Origin: Agapetus fuscipes
Lineage: Eukaryota > Arthropoda > Insecta > Trichoptera > Glossosomatidae
Direction: 5' to 3'
Assembly: GCA_951799405.1 (NCBI GenBank)
Contig: OX637339.1
Span: 9,672,001-9,736,000, forward strand
DNA: 64,000 nucleotides
The first letter of the stretch is position 1. Each line of letters starts with the position of its first letter. The notes under the pieces were generated by a model. It did no database searches and was not told the DNA's origin. It saw nothing but the letters and a program-made list of their open reading frames with translations. This document shows, in pieces, positions 52,056-62,059 of the stretch. The position numbers and the translations under genes were made by a program.

Positions 52056-52484
52056 CTAATCTAATCTAATCTAAGTTGCAAAATATATGTAACATTAGAG
52101 ATTCACATTATATGCATTTTCACAAACAGAAACGTATAATTTTATTGATTGCAGAGGCATTAACTTTGTAATCGTTCATCATTAAGGATAAAAAGAAAAA
52201 CCGCTTTGTTTTCGATTACATTAGTATTTATTTTTATACCACTCTATTTATTTAATACTCACGTAATCGAAAAAAAAACTGTTTTTCTTTTTATCCTTAA
52301 GAAACGTATAAGTTCACGCTTAAACATGTCGCATGTGGTCCTACAATATAAAAACCCGAATCTCAAATGAGCATACACCCTGCAACTCCTGCCGACCTTC
52401 CCTGAAACAGGGGTGACATTGGAAAAGTGAACCATTTTCTACAGCATGGGTGTTCAGCCACATACCAACCTAAAAGTCAAGGAA
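52056..52484 (-). mobile_element. RepG split by a hairpin insertion
   Basis: Tail CTAATCTAATCTAATCTAAG at 52056; interrupted at 52139; resumes at 52301 and ends CATACCAACCTAAAAGTCAAGG. Confidence 0.88.
52140..52300. mobile_element. 161-bp hairpin insertion with 11-bp TSD
   Basis: Flanked by GAAACGTATAA at 52129-52139 and 52301-52311. Inverted arms TTAAGGATAAAAAGAAAAAC (52182-52201) and GTTTTTCTTTTTATCCTTAA (52281-52300), extended by TTCGATTAC / GTAATCGAA. A 42-bp lead (52140-52181) is outside the hairpin, so it is not a simple TIR element. Confidence 0.75.
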
Positions 52485-52534
52485 CATACACAACAAATTA
52501 CATTTTAAATAGTTAATAATTTAAAGCTGGACAT

Positions 52535-52720
52535 TAGGCGAGTGGAACCTACTTATTTTCACAATAAAGGGTTTCCCTTCTTTCAAAAGAGTAGTTCTCA
52601 TTTCTTTATGAGTGGAAGATATTTATTTTCATTGGTAAGGGGGCCAACCACTTTTAAAGTGGATGTTTTCCTGCAAGTTATAATTTTTTTGTGAAGGCTG
52701 AGTAATCATTGCCGATACTA
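52535..52720 (-). mobile_element. T1 SINE body, duplicated and headless
   Basis: GCGAGTGGAACCTACTTATTTTCAC appears twice in variant form (52537 and 52610), then GTGAAGGCTGAGTAATCATTGCCG. No tRNA head. Confidence 0.55.
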
Positions 52721-53279
52721 ACTTTAAAACAAGACAAACAACATTAGCTAGGGTTGAAACAACTTACCAAGTAGCTCTGGCTTTTAACTCGAGCTTAATT
52801 GGATTATATTTCCTAGGACGCGGCTTCATTATCTTCCTTGCCGATTGTTCCAGAATGAATTTATTGTTTAGCTCCAGCCTGTGATCAGAGGAGTGTGTTC
52901 TTTGTCTGTGACGTCACCGCGCCTGATTTATTAATTGTTGTAACAAGTTCCACGAACACCGCCCCCAGTTTACACAAACAAGAGTTTCGATTTCGCAATT
53001 CTGATATTGCGAGGGAAAGGGACGGAAGCATTGCAAGTAAGCAAGTGCGAAAGAGACTAACAACGCTATTTACAGGTTTATTTTTTTGCGTGCGTACACA
53101 GTTTGTAGATGGAAAAAACAATGAAGCGACAAAAAACTTTCGATAGTGTGGGTTGGAAAATGTGTATGTATTTGTAAAAAAAACTATCTTTGCTCGCTTA
53201 ATGTATAACCAAAAAAAAATGTAAAAGGATAGTCAGAGAAAGTATGTCTTGACCAGATTGGTGGAATTGTGAGAGATTT
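52721..53279. other. Spacer
   Basis: No gene recognised; two antisense short frames at 52885-53146 without motifs. Confidence 0.4.
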
Positions 53280-53452
53280 GAAATGTGGTTTCCTTGCTAC
53301 CGTGGGGGCAGGTTCTCATTTCTTGTAAAGGCTGAGTAAAACCTTTAGGCATTTTCTATTTTAAGATTGAAATAAACACTGAAATGGAACGATCAGCATC
53401 CCTCTGGCATTGAACGCAAGCGCTCTTCCAACGGAGCTATATAGATTGAAGA
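53280..53452 (-). mobile_element. T1 SINE, 3'-truncated
   Basis: CTCATTTCTTGTAAAGGCTGAG, GATTGAAATAAACACTGAAA, then the head ATATAGCTCCGTTGGAAGAGCG on the minus strand. Confidence 0.7.
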
Positions 53453-53480
53453 TATATATATATATATATATATATTATAT
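53453..53480 (+). repeat. (TA)n microsatellite
   Basis: About 13 TA repeats at the outer end of the preceding SINE. Confidence 0.9.
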
Positions 53481-53689
53481 TTTCTGTTTCAATGGTATAT
53501 AATATGTAAAGCAATTGTGTTAAAATTTAATTAAACAGTTGAAGTTAGTATAGGAGGGGGGAGGGGGTAAGTAGGAGGAGATTTTCGCGCGGTTTTTGGA
53601 TTGTCTGCGCCTTCTAAGCTAAGTGATTCCACAGAGGAGTAACTACCTTATTTACATACACTCTAGGGTTGACTTTTCTACTATAATAC

Positions 53690-53801
53690 AATCTATAATC
53701 TAAGCTGGAAAGATATGTTAACATTTAACGCACATATAAAATGCACGCCCACAGACAGGCACATGTAGCTTCGCGCCTACACATTCTGCATGTGTGCATA
53801 C

Positions 53802-53834
<33 letters not shown>

Positions 53835-53945
53835 CACCACGAACATAAACCTTGCAACTCCTACCGCATTTCCTTGAAACCGGAGTGGCATTGGCAAAAG
53901 TGAACCAATTTTTACAGCACGAGGGGTCAGCCTCATACCAACAAC
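53690..53945 (-). mobile_element. RepG with internal A29
   Basis: ATAATCTAAGCTGGAAAGAT to GGTCAGCCTCATACCAAC. The central T-rich stretch on the sense strand is expanded into a 29-A run on the plus strand (53806-53834). Confidence 0.87.
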
Positions 53946-54023
53946 TGTCACAAAGCGATTTCAGCAAACAATGGGGATGGGGGATGAAAACCGTTCCACT
54001 ATTGAGTAATCGAATGGATCTTA

Positions 54024-54310
54024 ATCTTAGTTGCAGAGATAATTAACTTTCAAGATTCGTATTTAATGCATTCCCTCGAACAGACACGTGTAAAAAACGC
54101 ATCTAAGCTACACATATAGTGTAACTTCTTGCCTGCGTTATCCCCGAAGGGGTCGCATGTGGCGCTTCGGGACCTATTTATTTTTACAGGTAAGGGGGCC
54201 GGCCTCACACCAACCACTTTCAGTTGAACTGTCACGTGTGAGTTCACATTTAAACAAATTGCAAGATTCAAATCTCAAATGAAAAATACAACTGCAACTT
54301 TCATCGCAAT
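54024..54310 (-). mobile_element. RepG split by a T1 3' fragment
   Basis: CTTAGTTGCAGAGATAAT ... AACAGACACGTGT, then T1 sequence 54092-54230 (CTAAGCTACACATATAGTGT, CCCCGAAGGGGTCGCATGTG), then CACGTGTGAGTTCACA...CTGCAACTTTCATCGC of RepG. CACGTGT flanks the insert on both sides, a possible TSD. Confidence 0.7.
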
Positions 54311-54429
54311 TTCATTTTACGCAAGCATTCCACCGACGGAGCTGTCGACCGGACGTTCGTTGGTAACTGCATCACTCGAGAAAGGCTGAACCGATTCGGC
54401 TGTTTTTCATCACAAAATCGCCACACTAA

Positions 54430-54935
54430 ATTTAAGGGAAAACTGAATAATTGCTGATTCACTGATTTGAGAACCTTGGATAAAACATTTTATTGGGAGT
54501 AACTTCTCATAGTAAGTGAACTAATTAAAAGGAAGTGCTCATTCCTTGACTGATAGGTTGGTATGCGGCTGACCACCCATACTGTAAAAAATGGTTCACT
54601 TTGCCAATGTCACACCTGCTTCAGGGAAGGTCGGCAAGAGTTACAGGGCTTATGTTCATTTGAGAATGGGTTTTTTTTATATTGTAGGTCCACATGCGGC
54701 ATGTGTAAGATCGAAATTTTGCGTGTCTGCTTGTGGGAATGCATTTAATATGATTCTCAAATGATACATATCTTTGCAGCTTAGATTTAGATTTAGCTCA
54801 TATTTTTTTTTGTAAGCTAGAGGATTTTTTCACTTTTTGTTGTGTTTTCTCCCGTAGAAAATAGGAAAAAGGTGCATCTATCTGAGAAACCCACGTTAGC
54901 TTAATATGTCACTTATTCAGTTTTACCTTTAATGT
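54430..54935. mobile_element. MITE-E split by RepG
   Basis: Left AAGGGAAAACTGAATAATTG, right CACTTATTCAGTTTTACCTTTA are inverse. RepG 54543-54795 sits inside. Confidence 0.65.
54543..54795 (+). mobile_element. RepG with 6-bp flanking repeat
   Basis: Starts TCCTTGACTGATAGG and ends CAGCTTAGATTTAGATTTA. GCTCAT is present on both sides (54537-54542 and 54796-54801), marking both element ends. Confidence 0.9.
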
Positions 54936-55290
54936 ATCGAAATACAAATACAAATCCACTTATCAAGGGAAAAGGACACTATTCCGTTTGGAAGCTACGC
55001 CTCTGCACACTGATCATAAGTTTGCAAATGTCTGAGAATGGAGCTCAACCAATGTGCGAGAGACGCAGCTATTACATGCTACCGCCGCGCGCCAGTCGGG
55101 GGATCACTAACTTGCTCCCATTACCTGGAAAACTGGATAAGCGGGGCACCTGTACACTTTACTTCACAAATTATAACTCGCCTTTCTACGAGCTGACAGA
55201 CAACACCTTCCATAATAGTATAACATCGGGGGGTTATAAATATTGTTACGTATATGTTGTTGTGTGTTGTGTTTGTCTGTGTGAACTAAT
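54936..55290. other. Spacer, moderately GC-rich
   Basis: No gene recognised; a 187-codon frame from 54932 runs across into the hAT element and has no domain, so I do not treat it as coding. Confidence 0.4.
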
Positions 55291-56321
55291 GACAAGGGCG
55301 GGCATCCCATACAGCATGGGTCGGCAACCTGCGGCCCTTAAGGCGTCTTGGTGCGGCCCGCAAGATATTCGCCGCAACGCATGTGCCGGACGATATCATA
55401 CACATACACAATGGAGTGAAAAAAAAATACAACAAATCGCACGTTTAATAATAAAGAGAAATAACTCGAAAATTGGGAAAATCGAGATTTTGTAATAAAA
55501 CGCAAGAACAATGCGAGAAGAATAGGTAGAATGCGACAGCCGTTCAATTTGGACGAATATGACAGAGATAAAACATCGGCCGCCTTTTTCATCCCATAAA
55601 AGTTGTACTGGTTGTCTGAACTTCAAACGTGATTTCCCAACATTCATGTTTTTTGAGTTACTGCTCTTTATTATTAAACGTGCAAAATGTCGTAAAAATG
55701 GACAAAAAGCGTTTTATTATTAACTAAAATATTTTAGGCAAGGACATGTGCTCCAAGCGTAGGGGCGGATCTTAGACTCGAAAGGTGGTCAAACTTATCC
55801 AAAGGGGGGAGTAGAATTTGTGGGTAGATTTCCCTATGTAGGCCGGTGTCGATTCGCGTGAGTTCCCTGAATCGCGGGATTCCCAAATTGAATTGGCGGG
55901 GATTCTACAATATGAGATTTATTATGGGGGGTAGAATCAATATTGAATTTCATTTGTAGTTCGTAAGTCAATTTATTAATGTTCACGATACATGACGTGG
56001 CGGTGGGGGAAGGGAGGGGGGGGGGTAGTCAGCATGTACTGAAATGCTGACCGTTAGATCCGCCAAGTGCGGCCCGCACTTAATCCCACGTAAAATATTT
56101 GGCCCTTTTGCAACAAAAGGTTGCCGACCCCTGCCATACAGGAACATGCGCCTAATAGGTAGGCAATATATGGTAAAAAAAACGCATATAAGCTTGATAT
56201 TGAGATTTACAATTCAAAATTTAAGTTAAATTGGAGCCATCGTTAGCACTTCAGTCAACTTAAAGGTATGGGAAAAAATATTTATTCTGAAAATTTTACC
56301 TATACCCTATGCACGCGCCTG
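55291..56321. mobile_element. hAT-B MITE hosting a second hAT element
   Basis: Outer element in the opposite orientation to 20350-20565: from its CAGGCGCGTGCATAGGG end at 56321 it matches that copy through GTGCTAACGATGG and TAAATCTCAATATCAAG to CTGTATGG at 56134, where hAT-A is inserted, and ends with GATGCCCGCCCTTG near 55293. Flanking octamers GAACTAAT and GACTTAAT match at 6 of 8. Confidence 0.78.
55315..56133. mobile_element. Non-autonomous hAT element (hAT-A)
   Basis: 819 bp. TIRs CATGGGTCGGCAACC and (inverse) CAGGGGTCGGCAACC, with subterminal TGCGGCCCGC words at both ends. Exact 8-bp duplication CCATACAG at 55307-55314 and 56134-56141. The interior has no transposase-like frame; a C-run/G-run patch at 56009-56026. 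Ends of this type (GGTCGGCAACC) are typical of hAT superfamily elements. Confidence 0.88.
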
Positions 56322-56329
56322 GACTTAAT

Positions 56330-56896
56330 AAATCAGTCTGTAAAGTCTCTCTAGAAATAAATAGATGTAAGGTATAATAATTTGTTGCAGATTGCTTGAG
56401 TGTTGGTTAGCATGTTCTGGCAAAATCTAGCAAGTGGCAATTCTCCATGTTTCGATAATGATCTTTAATCTTACTATAAAATAGGAATCAAAACTCTCTG
56501 CAGCTGAATAAATCAGCCGACCGTTGTACTGTACAAGTGCAAAGTGACTCAATATCCGAACCGAATCTGATTTTTTTTTATAAAATAAATCTCTGCAGAT
56601 TTAATTAAACAGAACCCGCGTAAAACCGTTGCAATATAAACCCTCATCTGGTATTTAATTACGCCTTGGATTAGATGAAATCTAAAACGTAGATTGACAC
56701 ATCGCTTAAGGGTTGTCTAGTTTAATCACGTATCGACTATGTTAAAAAAAAATGTATTTGATTTTTCCAAGGAATTTAAAAAACCAAGGTTGCCTTATAA
56801 AAAAATGTGGTTGTCAAGATTTTAAATGTAAAATTTTCATCGCGGGCTTTGAATGACAGATCGAGTTAGCTAGGAAAAATATATACAATAACTGTA
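56330..56896. other. AT-rich spacer
   Basis: No gene recognised. Confidence 0.4.
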
Positions 56897-57085
56897 CCCT
56901 GAGTACGAGTTTTTTCACTTTACTCGAAGTATTGAGTATTCGAGAAAAATGTATGAAAACTTGTAAAGCACCTCTGGCAAAACAAGTTTCGAAACCTTTT
57001 TTGCCAGGGGTGCTTTACAAGTTCACATACATTTTTCTCGAATACACAATACTGCGAGTAAAGTGAAAAAAACTCGTACTCAGGG
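56897..57085. repeat. 189-bp near-perfect palindrome
   Basis: Left CCCTGAGTACGAGTTTTTTC ... AAAGCACCTCTGGCAAAA; right TTTTGCCAGGGGTGCTTT ... GAAAAAAACTCGTACTCAGGG. Arms about 86 bp, only a few mismatches, with an approximately 18-bp loop. ATACATTTTTCTCGA inside recalls the PalB inner arm, so it is probably a distant PalB-type MITE. Confidence 0.85.
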
Positions 57086-57670
57086 TCCTGGTTGTAGTTT
57101 TTTCTGTCGCATATTTGCAATTTCGCGCGCAAACTTTATGTATTGAAAAATAAAAACTTAATTCAAAATTATACATACATACATATATATAACAATCTTT
57201 ATAATAGTGAAAACTTAAGGGGGCTATTTTTAGAAAACAAAACGACAAAATGATAAACGCGCTTGTTATTCGTGATATCATTTTATGTTAGTTTCAATAT
57301 TCGTCTCGGTTTTCGGAAACAAGATTGTTATTGTAGAGAGAAATCCATGACCATCCATTACCGTGACATTGTGACCACGCTGACAATCCATGGACCTCCC
57401 ATGGAAAGCTAAACTCTCATCTCCTGTGGTATAATATCATTTATAATACACACAGAGAGACCGAAATTCGTATGATTCGATTTTCGTATTTTATTTGTCT
57501 TCGGGTCCGTACATTTTTAAGATCATAGGTAATTGAAGAATTTGTATGACTCTGAAGAAAGGTTATGATTATGAATAAAATGGGCAAGGTTTTTCAATTT
57601 CCAAGGTTATTTTGTATTTTTTGACTGTTTTTTTTTGTATGGTTAAATGCACTTAAGTAATTTTTTTTTT
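57086..57670. other. AT-rich spacer
   Basis: No gene recognised; (CATA)n-like words at 57171-57190. Confidence 0.4.
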
Positions 57671-57845
57671 TGCTCAATCCATACGGTAGGAATTGGTTCA
57701 CTCTGCCAATGTCACCCCTCTGTCAGGGAAGGTCGGCAAGAGTTAAAAGAGTTATGCTTATTTGAGGTTTTATTTATTATTTTGTAAGCACATACGCTTC
57801 ATGTGTGAAATGATAAAATATCTTTGCAAATAAGTTTATATATTA
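57671..57845 (+). mobile_element. RepG, 5'-truncated
   Basis: TTGCTCAATCCATACGGTAGG, CACTCTGCCAATGTCACCCC, CTTTGCAAATAAGTTTATATATT; the last part has a deletion. Confidence 0.75.
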
Positions 57846-58059
57846 CAGACATTGACATACAGACTGCGAGTAATTCATGACATACCTGCAGACATGAGAA
57901 AAAATCACTTATTTCTAATGATTCAGCTAGAATCTCGAGCTCATTATTTTAAATTACATGTACTAGTACTAATTCTCGTCTTCACCGTACGAAAAGAAAG
58001 TTGCATCCAACATGGATCAACCATTGCCGTATAATATAGTGAACTAGAAATTGCATAGA

Positions 58060-58155
58060 CGCAAATATAAGATGCTATATCATGTGGACGAAATAAAAGA
58101 AGGATGTAAGAACTGAAAAAAATGGCGGTTGATTTGTAATGGTGACGGCTAAGGC
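58060..58155 (+). pseudogene. RTE-like LINE 3' scrap
   Basis: GATGAAATAAAAGAAGGATG ... AAAATGGCGGTTGATTTGTAATGGTGACGG parallels 16712-16772. Confidence 0.6.
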
Positions 58156-58270
58156 TTTTCAATTTTCAGTTCTCATTTTAATTGATATTTTTTACATTTT
58201 AATTTTATTATTTTACTCAGTAATTGTTTGTTAAGTGAAATGTAATTAATTATTTGATTAATTAAGTGTT

Positions 58271-58497
58271 TCTTGACTAATACGTTGGTATGAGGCTGAC
58301 CACGCATATTGTAAAAAAAACGTTCACTTCATCAATGTCATCCCTGTTTCAGGGAAGGTCGGTAAGATTTTCAGGACTATTGTTCAATTGAGATTGGGGT
58401 TTTATGTTATAAGTGCCACATGCTGAACTTATCTGAATGTCTGCTTTGGGAATGTGTGTAAAATGAATAATAAATATATGCAACTTAGATTATATAA
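58271..58497 (+). mobile_element. RepG short retroposon
   Basis: TTCTTGACTAATACGTTGG to ATATGCAACTTAGATTATAT with some internal loss. Confidence 0.82.
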
Positions 58498-59020
58498 TAT
58501 ATCCGTTTCAACTCACAAGAGCGTAAATCAGTCAGAAGAGGACAAAAATACTCTCAGTGTGACTTCATTCTAAACAGCGAAGAAAGAATATTAGTCAGTC
58601 AGCTGAATTTATTTACACACACGTCGTACAGAATTATTCAATACTTAAAACAAATGGACCACTATTTGGTTCAATATCACATGTTTCAGTTTACGAATTG
58701 TGATTTAAATTTCAGTACGAAATCTGAGGTATCTGCGTACTTGTTAAAGTTGACAGTATCATAATGCGTTGTCGCCCATTCTATTCTCAAATGTGTTGTG
58801 TGAGTTATGTCTCCTTTAAATAGCTCAGGCTTATTTACTCGCAGATAAAACACAAATTGCACATTTCCAAGATATCACACAGAAATATGACTCTTTACAC
58901 GAGATAATGGTCTTATTCTACCAACAAGAAATAGGAGAACAATATGTAAATTATGTCGAATCTACTGTTTAATAGATGTCATGGTCACGTGTACCGCATC
59001 ACATCAAAATATATGTACAT
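58498..59020. other. AT-rich spacer
   Basis: No gene recognised. Confidence 0.4.
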
Positions 59021-59266
59021 TTGTAAAATTACTTAAAATAAAATAAATCACCAGATATTTATACGAACCGTTAGTTAGAGAATTTCAGTGTTCTCGACGT
59101 TTCGTAGGCTTCATACCCAACATCATCAGGAGACACAACCTTGTTCGGCGGAGGCCGAGGATGAACATGGATCAGAAGCCAACGAAACGTCGAGGATACT
59201 GAAATTCTCTAACTAACGTTTCGTATAAATATCCGGTTATTTCTTTTATTTTAAGTAATTTTACAA
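59021..59266. mobile_element. Foldback element with paired ribozyme-like motifs
   Basis: Outer arms of about 85 bp: 59021-59107 and 59183-59266 are inverse (AAAATTACTTAAAATAAA, GATATTTATACGAA, GTTAGTTAGAGAATTTCAGT, CGACGTTTCGT). On the minus strand the left copy carries CTGATGA (59129-59123), a GTTGGG...CCTAC hairpin and GAAACGTC (59103-59096), with outer complements GTGTCTC / GAGAACAC. The right copy has a decayed version. Likely non-autonomous retroelement end sequences. Confidence 0.6.
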
Positions 59267-59619
59267 TTATGTCTACCGACTATAGAATCTAACCTAAATT
59301 TGATTTAAATATAGTAAACAAACTGCCGGCTGTAGTTTTTTCAAGGTAATTCCTATTGCCATTCTCACATATCTCACTGACTTATTCACCGAATGGAAAC
59401 CTATTTAATTTCGCAAATAAGGGAGTAGGCCTTAAGCCTAGTTCGGACAAGGCGACTAATTTAGTCGAGTAGCGAGTAATTTAGTGGCTAAATGCGTGCG
59501 AACCACAAAAAATTAGTCGAGTAGTTTAGTCAATGATTTAGTCTTTAGTAACTTCTCATGTGCCTCAGTGTCATGCCATGGTCACGTGAAGGCACAACAT
59601 CCATTAATAAAAAAAATCA

Positions 59620-59705
59620 AAGCAATGGTCGAGTGGACAAGGCGGTGGCAATCGAATTGGCGTTATTTTTATAAATCAGCGCCGGTTCGAGGCCCGTCAC
59701 GCCCA
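59620..59705 (+). tRNA. tRNA-like sequence, class II (SINE head or pseudogene)
   Basis: AAGCAATGGTCGAGTGGACA (A-box region TGGTCGAGTGG), a long variable part, then CCGGTTCGAGGCCC (B box GGTTCGAGGCC). Resembles a Ser/Leu-type tRNA but the acceptor ends do not pair well, so not a functional gene. No family body recognised behind it. Confidence 0.5.
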
Positions 59706-60142
59706 ATAGACTCTGAACAAATTTCAATAACAACAAAACTGTAAACTAGCAATTTTGGGTTGCTAGGAGAATGCATACTTCATTTATTTATATAAAAAAA
59801 ATCAATTATTTATTATTCATTGATAAAGTAACCTGTTTTCGATCAGACAAAAACAGTTTTTCTAATTGCATTCTTTTTTATTATTTTATTTATTTATTTA
59901 AAAAATATATGTGAACATGCTGGCTGGCGGCTTCAGTTTTCTCAAGACAATAATCACAGTTATATCTGACGCGCTATTCTGTTAAATTCCTCTCGACCTC
60001 AAGGCGACGAGATAGCGATTCGTGTCCAAAAATAAAGTGTACTGTGATTTTTATCTACGGAGATCTTTCGCAAGCGCTAGCAAGCTCCGACTTGACTGAT
60101 ATCCAAAGTGTAAGGAATTTAGCAGAATAGCGCATCTGATTT
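59706..60142. other. AT-rich spacer
   Basis: No gene recognised. Confidence 0.4.
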
Positions 60143-60200
60143 TGGGCATTCAATTTATATGAATCTTAAATGCTACTAATTGTTTGCAACTTAGATTACA
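60143..60200 (+). mobile_element. RepG 3' fragment
   Basis: GGGCATTCAATTTATATGAA to TTTGCAACTTAGATTACATA. Confidence 0.65.
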
Positions 60201-60502
60201 TATTATAAAACCATTAAATAATCTGACTGTTTTATACACAAGGCCAAGACTGGTAGGTTTGTTTAGAATGGGCGAGCTACATATTATACCTTCTCGTACA
60301 TAGATGACGGATAGCGACCAATGAGGAATGCGCGTATATCCCACACAATCTTATTATGTAGTCATGTAGTCATTGTCAAGTGCGACTCCAACAATAACAA
60401 AATTCCAAACAAAGATCACGACTCTGAATGAAATGAAAAAGAGTGATGAGCGAGTGTGGTGTAAAAGAGAATATGAGAATCTTCTTCTTTTTCGTGTCAG
60501 CT

Positions 60503-60995
60503 TCACACCGTATTGGTCCAATAACGAGCAATGCCTACAGCTCTTTGGTTTCCCGCAAAGAGATCATCCATGGAGCAGCTTGTCGGACGGGAGGGACAAC
60601 ACCGCAGGTGCTCCATTGTTTGCTGAGCTCCACACTCACATAGTGTAGAGTCCTCCCGTCCCAGAAATACCCAGGTCAGCATGTTGGCCCGGGCTCTTCC
60701 AACATTGGTCCTCAATCTTTTCATAGATTTCCACACGGGCCACTCGAGGTTCTTTCCTGGAGGTAGGCTCTCTGCAGGCTGCACAAAGCTCTCAGGGCAT
60801 TCCTCTTTCCACATTCGCAATCTCTCCGTCACTGGATCCGTAGACAAGTGCTGCACGGAACTAAGGAAGCTGTGTCTCGACTTCAGGCGCTGCTGTGATG
60901 AAATGCCACTTCCGTAAATGCAGTGCTGTGTGCACGTTAGAACCTTCTGCCTCTCGACTCTCGAAGCCACCTTGCGTCTGATGTGAGAATGAAAG
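60503..60995 (-). pseudogene. LINE ORF2 C-terminal fragment with zinc-finger-like motif
   Basis: The minus frame reads WPVWKSMKRLRTNVGRARAN, then TLCECGAQQTMEHLRCCPSR, the CxC...H...C terminal motif found in several LINE clades (RTE/R1/Jockey-like). Upstream residues (SRHSFLSSVQHL, WKEECPESFV) are consistent with the same ORF2. Runs into unrelated sequence at both ends. Confidence 0.75.
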
Positions 60996-61062
60996 TGCAT
61001 AAAAGTACGATGAGATGGTTCGGACAACTTGAAAGAATGGATGATGAACAACTAACGAAAGT
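60996..61062 (+). pseudogene. RTE-like LINE scrap
   Basis: AAAGTACGATGAGATGGTTC then ACAACTTGAAAGAATGGATG equals the MRWFGxLERMD motif of the RTE-like family. Confidence 0.6.
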
Positions 61063-61138
61063 GTACACTCCTAGTGAGTGATTTAGTTTTTATACATTTT
61101 TTCGATCTATGCAATCGAGATGAGTTCATGTAATGATT
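61063..61138. mobile_element. PalB MITE right half
   Basis: ACTCCTAGTGAGTGATTTAG, TTTTTATACATTTTTTCGAT, GCAATCGAGATGAG. Confidence 0.65.
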
Positions 61139-61191
61139 CATTCTCGGATTACTGCTTATAATTTCTACAAGTATTAAAAATCACCACCTTA

Positions 61192-61386
61192 AAGGTAAAA
61201 CTAAATAAGTGCGGATTTGAGAAATCGCTAATAAAACTTTTTATTTCGAGTAATTTCTCATAGTAAGTGAACTACATACAAGGTAATGATCATGAGTCAT
61301 GACATAATCTCTCGTAGAAAATAGTAAAAAATCTGAGAAACCTTTGTTAGCTTAGTATGTCACTTATTCAGTTTTGCCTTTATGGT
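61192..61386. mobile_element. MITE-E, complete
   Basis: About 195 bp with inverse ends TTAAAGGTAAAACTAAATAAGTG / CACTTATTCAGTTTTGCCTTTA and inner inverse words TGAGAAAT / TCTGAGAA. Non-coding. Confidence 0.7.
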
Positions 61387-61654
61387 GTCGAAATGATAAA
61401 AAATCCATCGCGTATCCTTATATGGTCAGTTGTCATAAAAGCGAATGAATTTTGTAGAATGGTACAAAATTATAATACTGTCTGCAGAAGTGTATAACAT
61501 AGTATTATGTCAGAATATGGTGTAGGAGTTATATGACCTATTTATTTGCACAATGTAGGTGGAGCTATCATTCTTCTTCGTTATGCATCTCTTCATTGAA
61601 GATTGACGATTTTAATTAAAGTGTAAATAGGTACATGCTATTGGTCCTTAGAAA
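61387..61654. other. Spacer
   Basis: No gene recognised. Confidence 0.4.
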
Positions 61655-61963
61655 CCGGAAACGCAACTAAGCTGCGCATTTTGAACATTTTTTACCGCGT
61701 TACCCCCGAAGTGATCACACTTGGCATGTGGAACCTATTAGTTTTCACAGGTAAAGGGACCGACCTTACGCCAACCACTTCAGTCCCCCGAGTGAGCTGG
61801 TTCTCACTTATTGTGATGGCTGAGTAAACCTTGCCAGTATTTTAATTTTGGGATAGAAATGAACACTGAAATGGGAAATCATTTCTGACACTCTCGGTGA
61901 GAATTGATCCCGGGCTCTCGGCATAGAATGCAAATATTCTACCAATTGAGCTTTCGACCAGAT
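61655..61963 (-). mobile_element. T1 SINE (tRNA-derived)
   Basis: 3' end at the left (ACGCAACTAAGCTGCG), body CTTATTGTGATGGCTGAG, GAAATGGGAAATCATTTCTG, B box region GGGATCAATTCTC, A box AAAGCTCAATTGGTAGAAT at the right. Full length. Confidence 0.85.
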
Positions 61964-62059
61964 TGCAACCTAAAAAAAAATTACGACTTAGCCGCTACCC
62001 TGGCAACCCGGCCGCGTGGGGTCACTTTTTTGTCATTTTTTTAATTTACATATGTCATT

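Noticed and set aside
54932..55495. 187-codon open frame
   Set aside because: It crosses from unique sequence into the hAT-A end, has no domain, and the composition looks non-coding.
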